From NCBI GenBank assembly GCA_030762175.1, contig CM060833.1:5670001-5734000 (forward strand): DNA of 64,000 nucleotides, read 5' to 3'. Below, piece after piece: positions 45,120-56,388 of the stretch; position 1 is the first letter of the stretch, and the number at the start of each line of letters is the position of its first letter. The position numbers were made by a program, and so were the translations under genes. The stretch comes from Metallyticus violacea (lineage: Eukaryota; Arthropoda; Insecta; Mantodea; Metallyticidae). The notes beneath the pieces are model-generated. The model saw nothing but the letters and a program-made list of their open reading frames with translations. It ran no database searches and was not told the origin of the DNA.

Positions 45120-45725
45120 ACAAAAAGGTATGTCAAAACTTTGGGGAAACATTCCTTACATATACAAGATAAAATATATATGAATATGGGTCCGTATTTG
45201 ATTTAATTCATTGTTAGAGTCCTTTTTCTACACCTGTTTCATATAACAGAACAGTGGGAAACAGAAAATCATACGAATTGTTCAAAATGTCCTCCGTTAG
45301 CACGGATACTTCCATCAACCCGCCGTCGCAAGGACTCTCTGATGTGTCCCTGGAGTATCTCGTATTGTCTGACAGCTTTGCAGAATACAAACACGAAAAC
45401 TCTCTACACCTTCGGCTGGTCCATAGATCATATGAACAAATGTATACCTCATTTTACTGTACCTGGAATGTGATCCATAAACACGCAGAACTCACAACAT
45501 GCTCAGTACTACTTCAAGCAATGAAGTGAGTAGCATAATAAACTTGGCCCCAGATTTAACAGCCCGCGGTTATTATTTCTGGGATAAATTAAAAGATGTC
45601 ATGTATAAGACGAACCCGCACACAATACAAGAACACAAAGGTAATATTCGTCAGGTAATGTCTGGATTTCTCAAATTGAACTACAGCCTAAATTCCTAAA
45701 GAGATGCTAAAGTTGTATGGAGAAT
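45120..45725 (+). mobile_element. Transposase C-terminal fragment (family G-like)
   Basis: The plus frame near 45.54-45.66 kb reads LAPDLTARGYYFWDKLKDVM, then YKTNPHTIQEHKGNIRQV, the third catalytic block and C-terminus of a Tc1/mariner-like transposase (usual S-P-D-L-x-P-x-D-F-F-L-W-G). The catalytic Asp is Gly. Confidence 0.55.
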
Positions 45726-45919
45726 GAAGGCGGACAGTTTCAACACATAATTTGATAATTTGGTTAGTAATGAGTCTCTTAAATTGTTTTGTATGGTTGG
45801 TTGGTTTTATTGTTTTACCCTCCTCGCTCGCCCATTGGCAAAACACTCCGGGGGAAAACAAATCTGATCGTATGGTATACATTAAATAACTTCTTTAGGG
45901 TTCAGCTGATGGTTATTGT

Positions 45920-46065
45920 TGGTTTGTTTATTTACGGACGCTCTTTAACATCTCAAGTCATCAGCGTCCCATTCAAATCAGGACATGAAACGGCCTATAA
46001 AACGACTTGAGGTTCTTTTACATGCCGTAAATCTACGACATGGGATTCCACAACTTTACTTTCGG
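45920..46065 (-). repeat. SINE family 1, partial copy
   Basis: Minus-strand 3' half: 'gtttatttacggacgctc', 'gtcatcagcgtcccattcaa', 'cttgaggttc'. It lies between ion-channel exons 1 and 2 in the intron. Confidence 0.75.
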
Positions 46066-46544
46066 TGAATGGGTTTATAGATTTTCCTGATGACTTCTGC
46101 TGCCATTTTATTTCATAATAATTAACTAATTGATGATTTTTTTGAAGACTTTTAACTCTGCAACCTACAAAAACACCAACTCGAACTGTATAGCAATAAG
46201 CAATGTTGTACACACTGTTTAACAAACACACCAGCTGACTAAAGTCGAAGTTATTTACGTTAAGACATTTACGTACATAAATCTTGCCGCGGTATTTACA
46301 TTACGATTTAGGGCAAACTTTTTACCTATTTTCCGTTAGTTCTAACCTTATAGTTGTGGATATATGATATATTGTCTTAATAGTGCAAACCTGTATGTAC
46401 TTCTCTAAAGACAAGGAAAACGCATTCTAATCGCTGCATGTTTCGTTCCTAGGGCTGAGATACGGTGTAAAACTTACAAAAGAAACTTTGCCCATATCTT
46501 TCGTACGTTAGCTGATTATTTCAAAGAAATATATGTCGACTTAC

Positions 46545-46612
46545 GTGTTTTGTGAGGCTCCTGCAGTAATAACGAATACGGAACACAGAAGTAACGTCAG
46601 TGACATACTCAT
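46545..46612 (-). CDS. Ion channel exon 1: start codon and signal peptide
   Basis: ATG at 46612-46610 in the context CGCC-ATG-A, followed by a hydrophobic stretch (MSMSLTLLLCSVFVITAGA) and donor 'aacac/gtaagt'. 68 bases leave two bases that complete a Thr codon with exon 2. Confidence 0.8.
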
Positions 46613-47394
46613 GGCGACTGATGATTGGTGTCTCGGATTGTGTCATTGTGCCATACCAGGTGGTTTTATTACTCAATGCGTTATCACGCACATAAACTGC
46701 AAGGTACTGTCGTCCATGCCAATCCCCAACAGCGCGAGTGAATTACGTCTTTCGAACTCGTTAGCAAATTTCAGTGTGCCGTTCACAGTCCGCGTGATAA
46801 TTATTACGTCACTTTCAAATGCATTTCATTGCATGCGAGCAGCTATTTTAAAACAGTAAATGTGTTTAACAACAATGTTTTGATTATAAGTTTGGTTACA
46901 AGGAACAGACCGTACCAAATTGCAATAATAACTGCGCGTAAGTTGCTATTAATCTTCAAACGTCTTTCTTCCCTCTAGACCCAAAAATTAAATTACTATA
47001 AATCTGCCTTGGCCTCTATTAACCTGCAGATTTCTATGTAATTTCACCCAAATATTAATAACCTTCTTTACTTCTGTCGTTAAAAGTTACTAAACTTCAG
47101 CCATCTTAAAAAAAAAAAAAAAAAAAAAAAACTTGAGCATCTCTTTCGCGGTATTTACGTAATGTTTGCTGCATTATCGAGAGGCATGCTATTGTTCTAG
47201 CCCAGCTTATGCACAAAAATATAAAACTCTCTAAACCTTTTTTGGGTCTTCTTAAAACAAACCGATAAGTCACGAAAAATAGCATTAAAGCTAAATATAA
47301 TACAGTGTGATTTCAAAAATGTACTTAACAATATACAGTTTATTATTATACCATCAAAACTGCTGAAAGCAACATTGTTGCCAACAGGATTAAG
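46613..47394. other. Upstream region of the ion-channel gene
   Basis: Contains the presumed 5' UTR and promoter on the minus strand. I cannot point to a TATA box or initiator. An A run of 24 lies at about 47107-47130. Confidence 0.4.
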
Positions 47395-47640
47395 TTAATT
47401 GGTTTCTTTTAGCGAATTCCGAACTGCTACCCATGAAAAGATTTTTGAAAACACTCTTCAAATCTCCATCGATCCTATTTATTAGGCACCGAATAACAAC
47501 AACAAAAATGTTTATATCTGCATATATGCATGTGTGTGTGTTAACGCTCTAGCGACCATACTTTTTTTTTCTCGACGAAACTCGGTATATAACTATCAAT
47601 TAATAAACAATTAATATAGTTATAAAAAAAATCAGCAAAA
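47395..47640 (+). repeat. AT-rich dispersed repeat, family R, copy 3 (truncated)
   Basis: Same block as 30.60-30.78 kb ('caaatctccatcgatc', 'aggcaccga', 'gttaacgctctagcgacc'). It stops abruptly at a truncated mariner. Confidence 0.7.
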
Positions 47641-48190
47641 TCGTTGCTGCTTTTGGACTGAGGGAAGAAGTATAGACAACCATCTTGCACTAACCTTATT
47701 CATGTTTAAATGTTCGTGAATAATTCCAAGGACTGTTGTTTTACAAAGGCCCAACCTTGCTGCTATTTCTGTAACTTTGAGCTGCCGGTCTTCCACAATT
47801 TCTCCTTCCACAAGAGCGGTGTTTTCAGGATTGAGCACCTCCAAGAGCCGACCTGCACGCTCTTCGTCTTCAATGCTTTCTCTACTCATTCGAAAAAGTT
47901 TGGTCCATTCTTTTAGGGTAGAACATGAGGGGGATGCTTTCTCATATAAACCGTCCAATTGCTGTTTAATTTCATTTGGAGTAAGTCCTTTTATGTGAAG
48001 AAATTAATAACAACTCGATACCCCATTTTGAACATGTTACAATCCTCCACATGTAGCCTTCCTTTGCCACTATATCTGAACAACTGAACACAGCGGAGCG
48101 ACAGTAACAACTGCAATTATTTACTTGTCAGATAAGATATGACACCAGATAAGGGTTTTGTGAAGGCGATAATCCTTATTGGCGAAGACG
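47641..48190 (-). mobile_element. Mariner (family A) 5' half, truncated
   Basis: Minus frame 47632-47958 encodes NIALVEGE-like and TEIAARLGLCKTTVLGIIHE blocks to VQKQQR. The 5' UTR continues to about 48190. Catalytic half and both intact ends are missing. Confidence 0.85.
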
Positions 48191-48194
48191 GATT

Positions 48195-48665
48195 GAAATT
48201 CACTAAATTATGTTGACATGTATATTTAATTAGATTGAAATGTATTTAATTAGGTTGAACTGTTTTAATTAGATAAAAATATGTTTAATTTGGTTGAAAT
48301 GTATTCAGCTATGTTGAATGCATTTATTTTTTTTAAAACGTATTTAATTAAGTTTCAATTTACTTAAATAGATTGGCATGTGTTTAGTTAAATTGAAATG
48401 TATTAAATTATGTTAAATTGTATAAAATTATTTTAATATAATCTGAATTAGGGTTACATGTATTTAAAATTTGATTTGCACTTAATTAAGTTGATACTTA
48501 TTTCATTTGCAATGTGTTTAATTAAGCTGATATGTTCAAAAGTATTTAATTAGGTTGAGATATATTTATTTAGGCTGATACAGCTTTATTTAGGTTAAAA
48601 TGTTTTTACTTTTATTGAAGTGTAATTAATTACGTTGACATGTATTTAATTATGCTGACATGCAT
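48195..48665. repeat. Degenerate about 20-bp minisatellite
   Basis: Roughly 20 imperfect units resembling 'atgtatttaattaggttgaa' follow one another for about 470 bases. It is flanked by a mariner remnant and transposon family E. Confidence 0.85.
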
Positions 48666-48751
48666 ACCTGTAAGTGCAAGCTGTAAGTATAGTAGCTTCG
48701 CGATTTCTCCACTACCACCGAGTGTAAGCAGATTGAATAAATACATACACA

Positions 48752-49530
48752 CAGGGTGCCAAAATGTATACACACTTCAAGTAAAGAAAAAACTGTGTTA
48801 ACATAACAAAACTGAATTCACACAAACAGAAAATGATGAGCACTAATCATCTTACACTTTTACAGTTACTTATGCAAAAGTCTTGGGATGAAAACTTTCA
48901 ATTTTGCAGTTTTAATAATACGACGTACGCTGGTTCTGCTAATTCCAGTCTCACGTGCACATTGCTTTGTAGATTTCTGCGATGAGTGCTTAAAAAACGT
49001 TTCAAAACCATAGCCGAGGACGCGGGAGTTGTTGCTGTGCCAGGTCTCCCAGATCTGCCCTTATGAACATCGTATACGGTACCATGAGTCTCAAATTTGT
49101 CTCGAATGCGTGCAATTGTTACTCGCGTTGGCGGTTCTGTTCTGTACACACGTCTCCATTGCCTTTGAACTTCAACAACATTCTCGGTTTTCCAACACCA
49201 CTTCAAAAATTGCTTTCCGCTGTTCATACGATAATCTTGGCTCCATTTTGTTGCAGCAACGCTAGCATAACAGAATGTGAGTCACATCTATTTACAAAAC
49301 ATCATACGATAATCTTGGCTTCATTTGTTCATTGTTAATTTACGATAATGTTGCTTTCATTTGTTCATTGTTTATTTACCAGTCACGTAGCAACGCTAGC
49401 ATAATGTATGTGAGTCACATCTATTTACAGAACATCATACTACACATTACTGTTGTTTTTCGGTCCAAATTTGAAATATATTAAATAGATATCCACTGTG
49501 AAAATGTGTATACATTTTTTGGAACCCTCG
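48752..49530 (-). mobile_element. DNA transposon (family E), N-terminal copy
   Basis: Ends 'gggtgccaaaatgtataca' and 'tgtatacattttttggaacc' are inverted. Minus frame 48898-49227: KWCWKTENVVEVQRQWRRVY, RTEPPTRVTIARIRDKFETH, GRSGRPGTATTPASSA, an N-terminal helix-turn-helix domain of a Tc1/mariner-like transposase common in arthropods. The catalytic part is deleted. A short duplicated block is seen at 49.27-49.44 kb. Confidence 0.75.
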
Positions 49531-49928
49531 GCATACACAAACATACTAACTATAGGAAGTTGAATATTTTTATGACCTCGGGTTTAATATTACGAAGTGA
49601 ATGCCTTCAAAATATTAATTGGCAGAATAATTCAATTTGTGAAAGAAAAAATATAGGGCTAGAATGGTGGTAAACAATAATAAACAAATTAAAGTTAAAT
49701 TCTTCTTTGATGTCCTTTCAGCGAGCCTCTTATAGCGGGCTCCAGTTTACATTTTTAATCATTATACTTTCGGTGACTAAATACCCTCATATATGAGTAG
49801 TTAATTTTTTGGACATTTTCCTAAATTTTTATTATTAATATTGCGATAAAGTTATATCTGATTGATGAGATTTTCAATTTTGATAATAGTCCTGGTCAAG
49901 CAATTCTAGAAGAGGCTGCAAATTTTCT

Positions 49929-49929
<1 letters not shown>

Positions 49930-49978
<49 letters not shown>

Positions 49979-50035
49979 GTTGTTGTTGTCGTTATTATCA
50001 TCATCACCATCATTATTGTTGTTGTTGTTGGAACA
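49930..50035. repeat. (ATT)n/(GTT)n microsatellite
   Basis: Read directly; the Asn-rich minus-strand open frame across it is an artefact. From 50.05 to 51.10 kb I see no gene. A GC-richer segment at 50.15-50.40 kb is unexplained. Confidence 0.9.
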
Positions 50036-51117
50036 TCCACATCCTATTTCCATGTCTTCCACAAAAGTATCACTTAAACCAATTTAATTGAAATAGACAG
50101 AAGTGAGCTAGACAGTTCAACATTGAAGTTCTGCACACTGGCGGTAGATGGCGGGCGATAGCTTATTTATTTCCAACGGTGCACCGAGAATATGCATAAG
50201 GTGAATATGGAGATGATTACGTAATTGGCGGAATGAGTGGCAGAGAAAATCGGAGTGCCGGCAGAAACCCACCCACTTACGGCTGGGATTATTATGGGGT
50301 CAAAGCCGGGGGCCACAGTGGGAGATGAGCATGGAATAGTCAATAACTCGGTCACGACGCCGCCTCATTATGAGTTTTGGCCACATTTAATCTGATTTGT
50401 TATCCCCGATAATCCTACCTGATAATTTTTGTTTTTTTTTTTTTGCACCACCGATAGATTTCTTTTGTTTTTTCAAATTTATTTTTACCAATTTTTAAGT
50501 TTTATTCTTTATCTATCAAAGTAAATCTTTATTTACCTACCTTTTTAAAGAATAAATCGAAATTTGAGCATATGCTCGAGACCCGTTAGGTTTACCTAAT
50601 TTAGTTAATCTGTTCAATTTAATTTCCGTAATTCCCATACTGCCTGGAATCCATATAAGTTGGTCTATAAGCTTTGTTTATATAAAAAGTAACTTCAAGA
50701 TTTTCGAAAATATTCTTTTAGCATCCATATAATTAATATTTCCACTGTTGTAATTTTTTCGTATTATTCCTATAGTTCTGGTGCGTTAATTTGTTTATTA
50801 ATATTTTGAATCCTTAAATTCATATGAGTAGAAATGATGTGATTTATTAACATATTCTAAAAACACCGAGTTAGGAGATTAAATTTTATTAACAGTTATA
50901 ATCTCTTTGCGTTACAGAAAAATTACGCAATAGTGAATTGATATCAAACAGTTATATGTATATATACTGATAAAATAGCTATAGGTGCATAAACGACTTC
51001 AATTTTTTGCTTTTTTTCTTCAGTAAACTTTGCTGGAAATTCAAACCCCAAAAATAGCCGCCTCCAGGACATTTACGCGTTGGTACTATTGGCACAGTGA
51101 CAAAATTTAGCCGCATT

Positions 51118-51150
51118 ATGTTGGCAGATCTTCAGTCTCTCCTGCAGTAA
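51118..51150 (+). promoter_or_regulatory. Upstream open reading frame in the Sce 5' leader
   Basis: ATG at 51118 followed by nine codons and TAA at 51148, in frame with the Sce start 18 bases further on. The stop fixes 51169 as the start of Sce, and the short frame could lower its translation (inference). Confidence 0.5.
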
Positions 51151-51168
51151 CAACAAGGACAAGCCAAC

Positions 51169-52171
51169 ATGGCTTCTACGGAGCAGATGGGGCTAAATAA
51201 AACGTGGGAATTGTCTTTATATGAACTACACAGGACACCGCAAGATGCAATTACGGACAACACCGAAATCGCCGTATCTCCAAGAAGCCTTCACAGTGAG
51301 TTAATGTGCCCTATATGTCTGGATATGTTGAAGAAGACGATGACAACCAAAGAGTGTTTACATAGGTTCTGCTCGGACTGCATCATAACAGCTTTACGGT
51401 CTGGAAATAAAGAGTGTCCAACATGCAGGAAGAAATTAGTGTCAAAGCGTTCTTTGCGACCTGACCCGAATTTTGATTTATTAATCTCAAAGATATATCC
51501 CAGTCGTGACGAGTACGAAGCACATCAAGAGAGAGTGTTGGCGAAACTAAACAAAAGTCACAGCCAAGCGGCCTTGGTGAATTCTATAACGGAGGGTATT
51601 AAACTGCAGTCTCAAAACAGGCCGCAGCGAGCGAGGAAGTTGGCAAGCGAGACAGAGAATACCCCTAACAACACACCTCACGCTAGTGCGCCAACCACTC
51701 CTACACCATTACAGAACAGTGACTCCCGGGACGCGACTCCAAGTGTGGCAGTGCCCCCTCCAACGCTGCCTTCTGCAGCAGCACCACCACCAGCAGCGCC
51801 TGTAACTGCACCCCCAGTGATAACATCTCAACCCCAGCCAGCTCCCACGCAGTCCAGTCAGGTGCTCCATACAGCATCACAAAGCCAAACTTCACACTCC
51901 CCAGTGCAGCAAACTTCCCTCTTACCCAAACCACCCAAACGAGCCAAATCTGCGCATAATTCGGAAAATGAATCGGCAGGTTCGAGTATTGAAACAGGAG
52001 GGCAAGATTCTTCTGTCGGAGAAGGAGATGGTCCAACGGAACCTGTGACAGTAAATGAAATTGAACTTGTTTTTAAACCACATCCGACCGAAATGGGAGG
52101 AGACAACTCACTGATCAAGGCATTGAAGGAGAACTCTGTGAGATATATCAAAACCACAGCTAATGCTTCAG
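51169..52171 (+). CDS. Sce: Sce exon 1: RING finger, linker, start of RAWUL
   Basis: ATG in context CCAAC-ATG-G, after an in-frame upstream stop. 334 codons plus one base; donor 'gcttcag/gtaaat' splits the Val codon that precedes DHLSKYL. The exon is GC-richer than its surroundings. Confidence 0.95.
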
Positions 52172-52653
52172 GTAAATAAATTAGAATTTTATGTTGGGTA
52201 ATTGCTTAGAAGTACATCTGGCGACAGCTTTGTTAAATAGAGAAGTTAAAGACACTATTTACATATACCTTGTAGAAGACAAGAGCATTTTAGAGAATAT
52301 AAACAAAAAAATATGTTTCTATTAATACTTGACATCTCTCCAGGTTCTGCGCTTACAGTTCTCCCAGTAGAGTGATATTAATTCTGACTTTAGTTTCTGT
52401 AGAATTTTAAATCCTTTTTTGTAGAAGTAAATATTAATTTTTAACTATATTTCAGAAAATTGCAAGATGTGTAATAGAGAAATAGGTAAGCATTAATAGT
52501 AATAAGCAATTGAAAATCAACTCTTGAGTTTGTGAGGTTAATTTCTTTGGTTATCATTTAATTTTAATAATAATTTCACTATAATGCATTCTCTAGGGTC
52601 CGCAGGAGCTTCATATATTCATACATAATGTATTGACAGCTTAATTGATCAAC

Positions 52654-52654
<1 letters not shown>

Positions 52655-52685
<31 letters not shown>
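52655..52685. repeat. (TA)n microsatellite in Sce intron
   Basis: About 15 TA units are read directly. Confidence 0.9.
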
Positions 52686-52687
<2 letters not shown>

Positions 52688-52789
52688 CAGGCTGTGAAAA
52701 ATTGTTTGATAGCTAGCCGCAGTTCACCAGAGCCACCACTGTTTAAAGTTGATATTGAAGAGTTTTCATTTTCAGTTAGTAAACATATA

Positions 52790-53725
52790 TTTTGTGTATG
52801 TAATAATCTGAGCCCAGGAGTTAGGCAAAATGCCTTTTCTATCTGGGTGGATATATTTTAGTCAAATAGAAATAAATGTTTTCATACATTGGCATTGGTA
52901 AGGCCATTTTTATTTCCTTTTTTAAGGTTTTAAACCTATTTTTTATTACTTTTTTCTGTGATTATTTAAGCATTTTAAAAAGCACATAAAGAATTTCTAT
53001 ACATCAAAGTAAAAAAAAATTATAAAAATCAAATGGCATGTTCATCTCACAAAAATATCTGTTGAGAATCATGTTACACATGTTTCTTTTAATGCAGTCA
53101 AAAACTTTCTCCTCAACATTTTCACTTAAGCTCTTTAACCAGCAGAAACTTCATTAGTGAAAGAAACGCATGGGCATAGGAATACCAGGAAACAGAAAGA
53201 ATGAGAGAAGATGAAATTGGTAAAGCTGTGCAATAAACCATCCCTACAATGTGTTCAGTAAGGAAGTAAGAGAAATACTAACTTGATTCCCCTATCAACG
53301 TATAAACAGAAAATGAACTCGACCAGAAACCACTGCACTTCTCTTGCTCATTCACCAGGACTATTCAAAACTACTTTACTTTGTCTTGATCAACATTTCC
53401 ATGATATCCTGAAAGGTGAATGTTATGTTGTAACTGGTATAGTCCTTCCAAAATAGCTTGTTTTAAATATGCTCCAATCACTGTAGTGGAAGTAGAACGT
53501 TCTTTTTCCATGATGAAAAATGTTCTGACAAGTGACTGACTATGACAGCTAATACCTTGAAAAAAACTTCTTATTGTTGTTTGTAACCAAGAAAAGTAAG
53601 CTTAAGTACTTTAATTATGTGATAAAGAAATTTATTCTTTGGTTTAACTTTTAATAAGTGCCTTTTTTCCTGCTTATTTCAAACAAAATAAATGGCTGAA
53701 CTGGGCTGTGCTGATGTGTATTTAG
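52790..53725 (+). mobile_element. hAT transposon remnant in Sce intron
   Basis: Near-collinear with 25.79-26.04 kb at its start and 20.39-21.2 kb afterwards ('tttctcctcaa', 'aaaatgaactcgaccagaaa', 'ccactgca', 'atatgctccaatcact'). Carries the decayed hAT dimerisation block. Confidence 0.7.
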
Positions 53726-54179
53726 AACCAATGTGCACTCTTACACAAGAATGAAACACCATAACAAATGTGTTTTTCTATAATGTATCTCCCATAATGT
53801 TCAGTGAGGGATAACGATAGATGAGACATATGGTAAACATAATAAAAGAATTTATAAATGTTAGGGTGCATCAATCAACTAATATGACCAGGGACTAGTA
53901 TTTTTGCACCTTTTTTTTTGTAAATAATATTGTTGTTTGAAAATATAAATGCCTTTCTTACTTTTTTTAATGCCTAGCTTATGGGTGTGAGTAATTATGG
54001 TGTTACTAGGTAAAATAAAAGAATAAACAACAATTATGTAAGATTGACTAAATAGGTGAATATATTACAGTTCTTAAAGAATTGTGCAATGGTTGCAATA
54101 AGCAATTTTTTCACTATTTTTTTATCTCTGAAAAATTAATTTTTTTTGATAAAAAAAAATTTCATTAGAATGTGTTTGC

Positions 54180-54580
54180 AGCCTTGAAGCAGTTTCATTG
54201 ACTGGCTTGCATTACTTTGGTGGTAGTTGACTGGACATCATGGAGGTACCACTGCAAAACAAAACTTTTTTAATAATAAAAAAACGAAACTGCTGCAAAT
54301 ATCCAGAGTTAAGCTTTGGTTTGTGGAGGAAAATTTTTGAGCATTCAGATGATGTTGGCATGCATGAAGGGATATGAAAAGTTCATGACAACCAATGCAA
54401 CTTAACGCTGGTAGCAGTGATGGTGCTTTGGGACTGTCATGGGGTTTTGCTGCTACAATACTTGCATCACAGAATCAACAATGAATGCTGAAGCATGTGA
54501 AATCGTAATATTCTTGGAGACGTGATCTTGCATAGTTCTGCTATTGTATGACAATACTTGATCACTTCATCTGAAAGAAC
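54180..54580 (+). mobile_element. Mariner-like fragment
   Basis: The plus frame includes VMVLWDCHGVLLLQYLHHRI, the block between the first and second catalytic residues. The rest is decayed and no ends are found. Confidence 0.5.
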
Positions 54581-54689
54581 CCACTACTTCATATAAGAAC
54601 TTACAAAAAATAAGAAATTTTTAAAAAATTCTGTTGAAACTCGCACAGTGAAGCTTGTAAATGTAAACTCTATCTAATCTGTCGTTTCA

Positions 54690-55158
54690 CTTACTTTTAA
54701 ATATGGTGGAACCAGTTTCGAAGAGACATTCTCTCCATCTTCAACCAACTTGACAACTGGTAGGAGAAACTAACATTTATGAGGACCTGTGGCTCTTCCC
54801 TGGTGATATTTTTTTTTAAACTGGAAATCTGTATTACATTCTCCTGCAATGTCAAAAATCATAAGATGATCTCTATGTTTATGAATCTTCTCCCATGTGT
54901 CCAAAATTTCTCTTTTTATGTTGTGATTATCTTTCCAAAAATGCTGTGCCACTGCTGGCCTATCTATCTGTTTGTACTTGACATTCCTGAGATGTTCTTT
55001 AACCGTGTTCCTATGTTCCTTTTAGTTTTTCCAACGTATATGTTATCACATTCTTTACACGTTCTTTTGTAGATGCCTGGCTCTTTCTCCTGCGGAATGT
55101 TATTAAAAGCATTTTTCAGCATGTATCGGTTAACAGGTGCCATTTTAATGTTAATATC

Positions 55159-55189
<31 letters not shown>

Positions 55190-56170
55190 GTTGGAATTTA
55201 TTCTTAGCTACTGAATGATAGGCGAATTTTTTAAAAACTGGCCTGTCTTTTTCAGTCAAAAGTGTAGTGGTATTGTTGATCAATTTCTTCTTTAATTTAT
55301 TAAGTTTTTTGTTTACTAAATTTTTGTTAAAACCATTTATAATAGCAATCTCCTGCATCTTCTCAAATTCTTTTTTGTACTCCTCTTTATTGATCGGTAA
55401 ATTCACCAGTTTATATGTTGAGCTGTTGAAAATTGATGCTTGTGAGCTATGGGGTTGAACCCATTCGATTTTATATAGTTATCTGTGTGAGTATCCTTTC
55501 TATAGATTTCAAATTCTAAATTTCCATGATTCTTATTAATTTTTATATCAAAAAATGGCAACATTCCCTTTGTTTCTGTTTCCAGTGTGAAAGATATATT
55601 CCTGCCTTATATATTTAAAAGCTTCAAAGCATCTTCAACTAATTCTTTTTTCACTATACTAAAATGTCAACATATCTGTACCAACATTTAAAATAATGTG
55701 GGAAGGTGGAAATTATGTGAGTTTCAAATGTACTCATGAATAAATCTGCCAGAAAGGGGAACAACAGATTTCCCACTGTGATTCCTGTTTTCTGTTTATA
55801 GAATTCTCCTGCAAAATTAAAGTAGGACTGGTTAATACAAATGTTAGTAAGGTGGAGTATTCTTAAGTTTCATTAATTCTTATCTCCTTTAACAAATCGT
55901 TCAAAAACGATAAAAGCTGGTCAGTTGGAATACTCGGGAACAAAGATACTAGTGTCGAAAGACACTAAAATATCAGAGGGTAGAACTTTAGAATCTTTTA
56001 TTTTTTCTATTAACTGGAATGAGTTTTTTATGCTTCTACTTTGAAACCTTAGTAGAGCTGTCAATCTGTCTGTAAGCCATTTTGCTAGAAAATATGTAGG
56101 GATATTCATTAATAATATGATACTGAAAGTGCTTGGAAAAAACTGGTGATTGTCCATAAGTAGCTTAGGA
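54690..56170 (-). mobile_element. Penelope-like element in Sce intron
   Basis: Minus strand, 5' to 3': RT palm fragment (DSKVLPSDILVSFDTSIFVP, near 55.92-56.0 kb), RT thumb (NLPINKEEYKKEFEKMQEIA, 55.2-55.4 kb), a 28-base T run (minus strand), GIY-YIG endonuclease region (about 54.96-55.08 kb, decayed), a C-terminal tail (AQHFWKDNHNIKREILDTWE), and a terminal segment with a degenerate hammerhead-like core at 54.71-54.76 kb. Confidence 0.8.
54708..54760 (-). ncRNA. Degenerate hammerhead-like motif
   Basis: Minus strand: TTGAAGA in place of CUGANGA, stem II GAGAGA/TCTCTT, then GAAACTGGTTC. The first C of the core is T, which would be expected to abolish cleavage. Confidence 0.4.
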
Positions 56171-56388
56171 GTTATAGAATATTACTGAATTTATTTCAAA
56201 ATAAGAGAAGTGAATTTAATATTTTTCCTCAAGTAGAGAAACTGGATTATTGGGTGAACCTTGTATTATTAACAATAGCAAGTGGTAGGGGATACTTTTT
56301 GTTGTTTATACGCAGTTAAAGAAAGAAAATGAATATTTATGTTTGCCTGTTATATCTAATATGTTTAATGTTTATTTATCTATTTCAG

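Larger units (their letters stand above)
17714..46612 (-). other. Cys-loop ligand-gated anion channel, complete ten-exon gene (pHCl-2/hodor-like)
   Basis: Ten exons join in phase into 1563 bases (520 residues). Order: signal peptide (1-19, TLLLCSVFVITAGA); ligand-binding domain with an FPFDDQRCPL Cys loop (C167-C181, 13 residues between); TM1 about 258-281 (MGFYAMDYYVPSILLVAISW); TM2 about 288-310 (GRITLGTSTMLTFIML); TM3 about 322-345; a Ser-rich cytoplasmic loop; TM4 about 500-520. The family forms pentameric neurotransmitter-, pH- or metal-gated channels in the plasma membrane. GTSTMLTF in the pore and KVSYIKASEIWF before TM3 place it with arthropod anion channels, nearest to my recollection of the pHCl-2/hodor group; HisCl/GluCl is less likely because the second disulfide of those receptors is absent (no Cys at 182-257). 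Odd: S-G-R replaces the usual P-A-R at the pore entrance. The gene spans 28.9 kb of repeat-filled introns and diverges from Sce. Confidence 0.9.

Noticed and set aside
46533..46859. Plus-strand 108-codon open frame over the ion-channel first exon
   Set aside because: Antisense shadow; the minus strand here has the signal peptide, donor site and matching phase.
48195..48665. CRISPR-like array of 20-bp units
   Set aside because: Units are directly adjacent and degenerate, without unique spacers, and the genome is eukaryotic.
49874..50062. Asn-rich 62-residue open frame
   Set aside because: Translation of an (ATT)n/(GTT)n microsatellite.
51701..52157. Minus-strand open frames of 99-111 codons inside Sce
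   Set aside because: Shadow frames of the Sce coding exon with no family resemblance or splice support.
55161..55188. Poly(A) tail marking a retroposed gene end
   Set aside because: The A run is inside a Penelope element between its RT and endonuclease parts; Penelope sequence continues on both sides.
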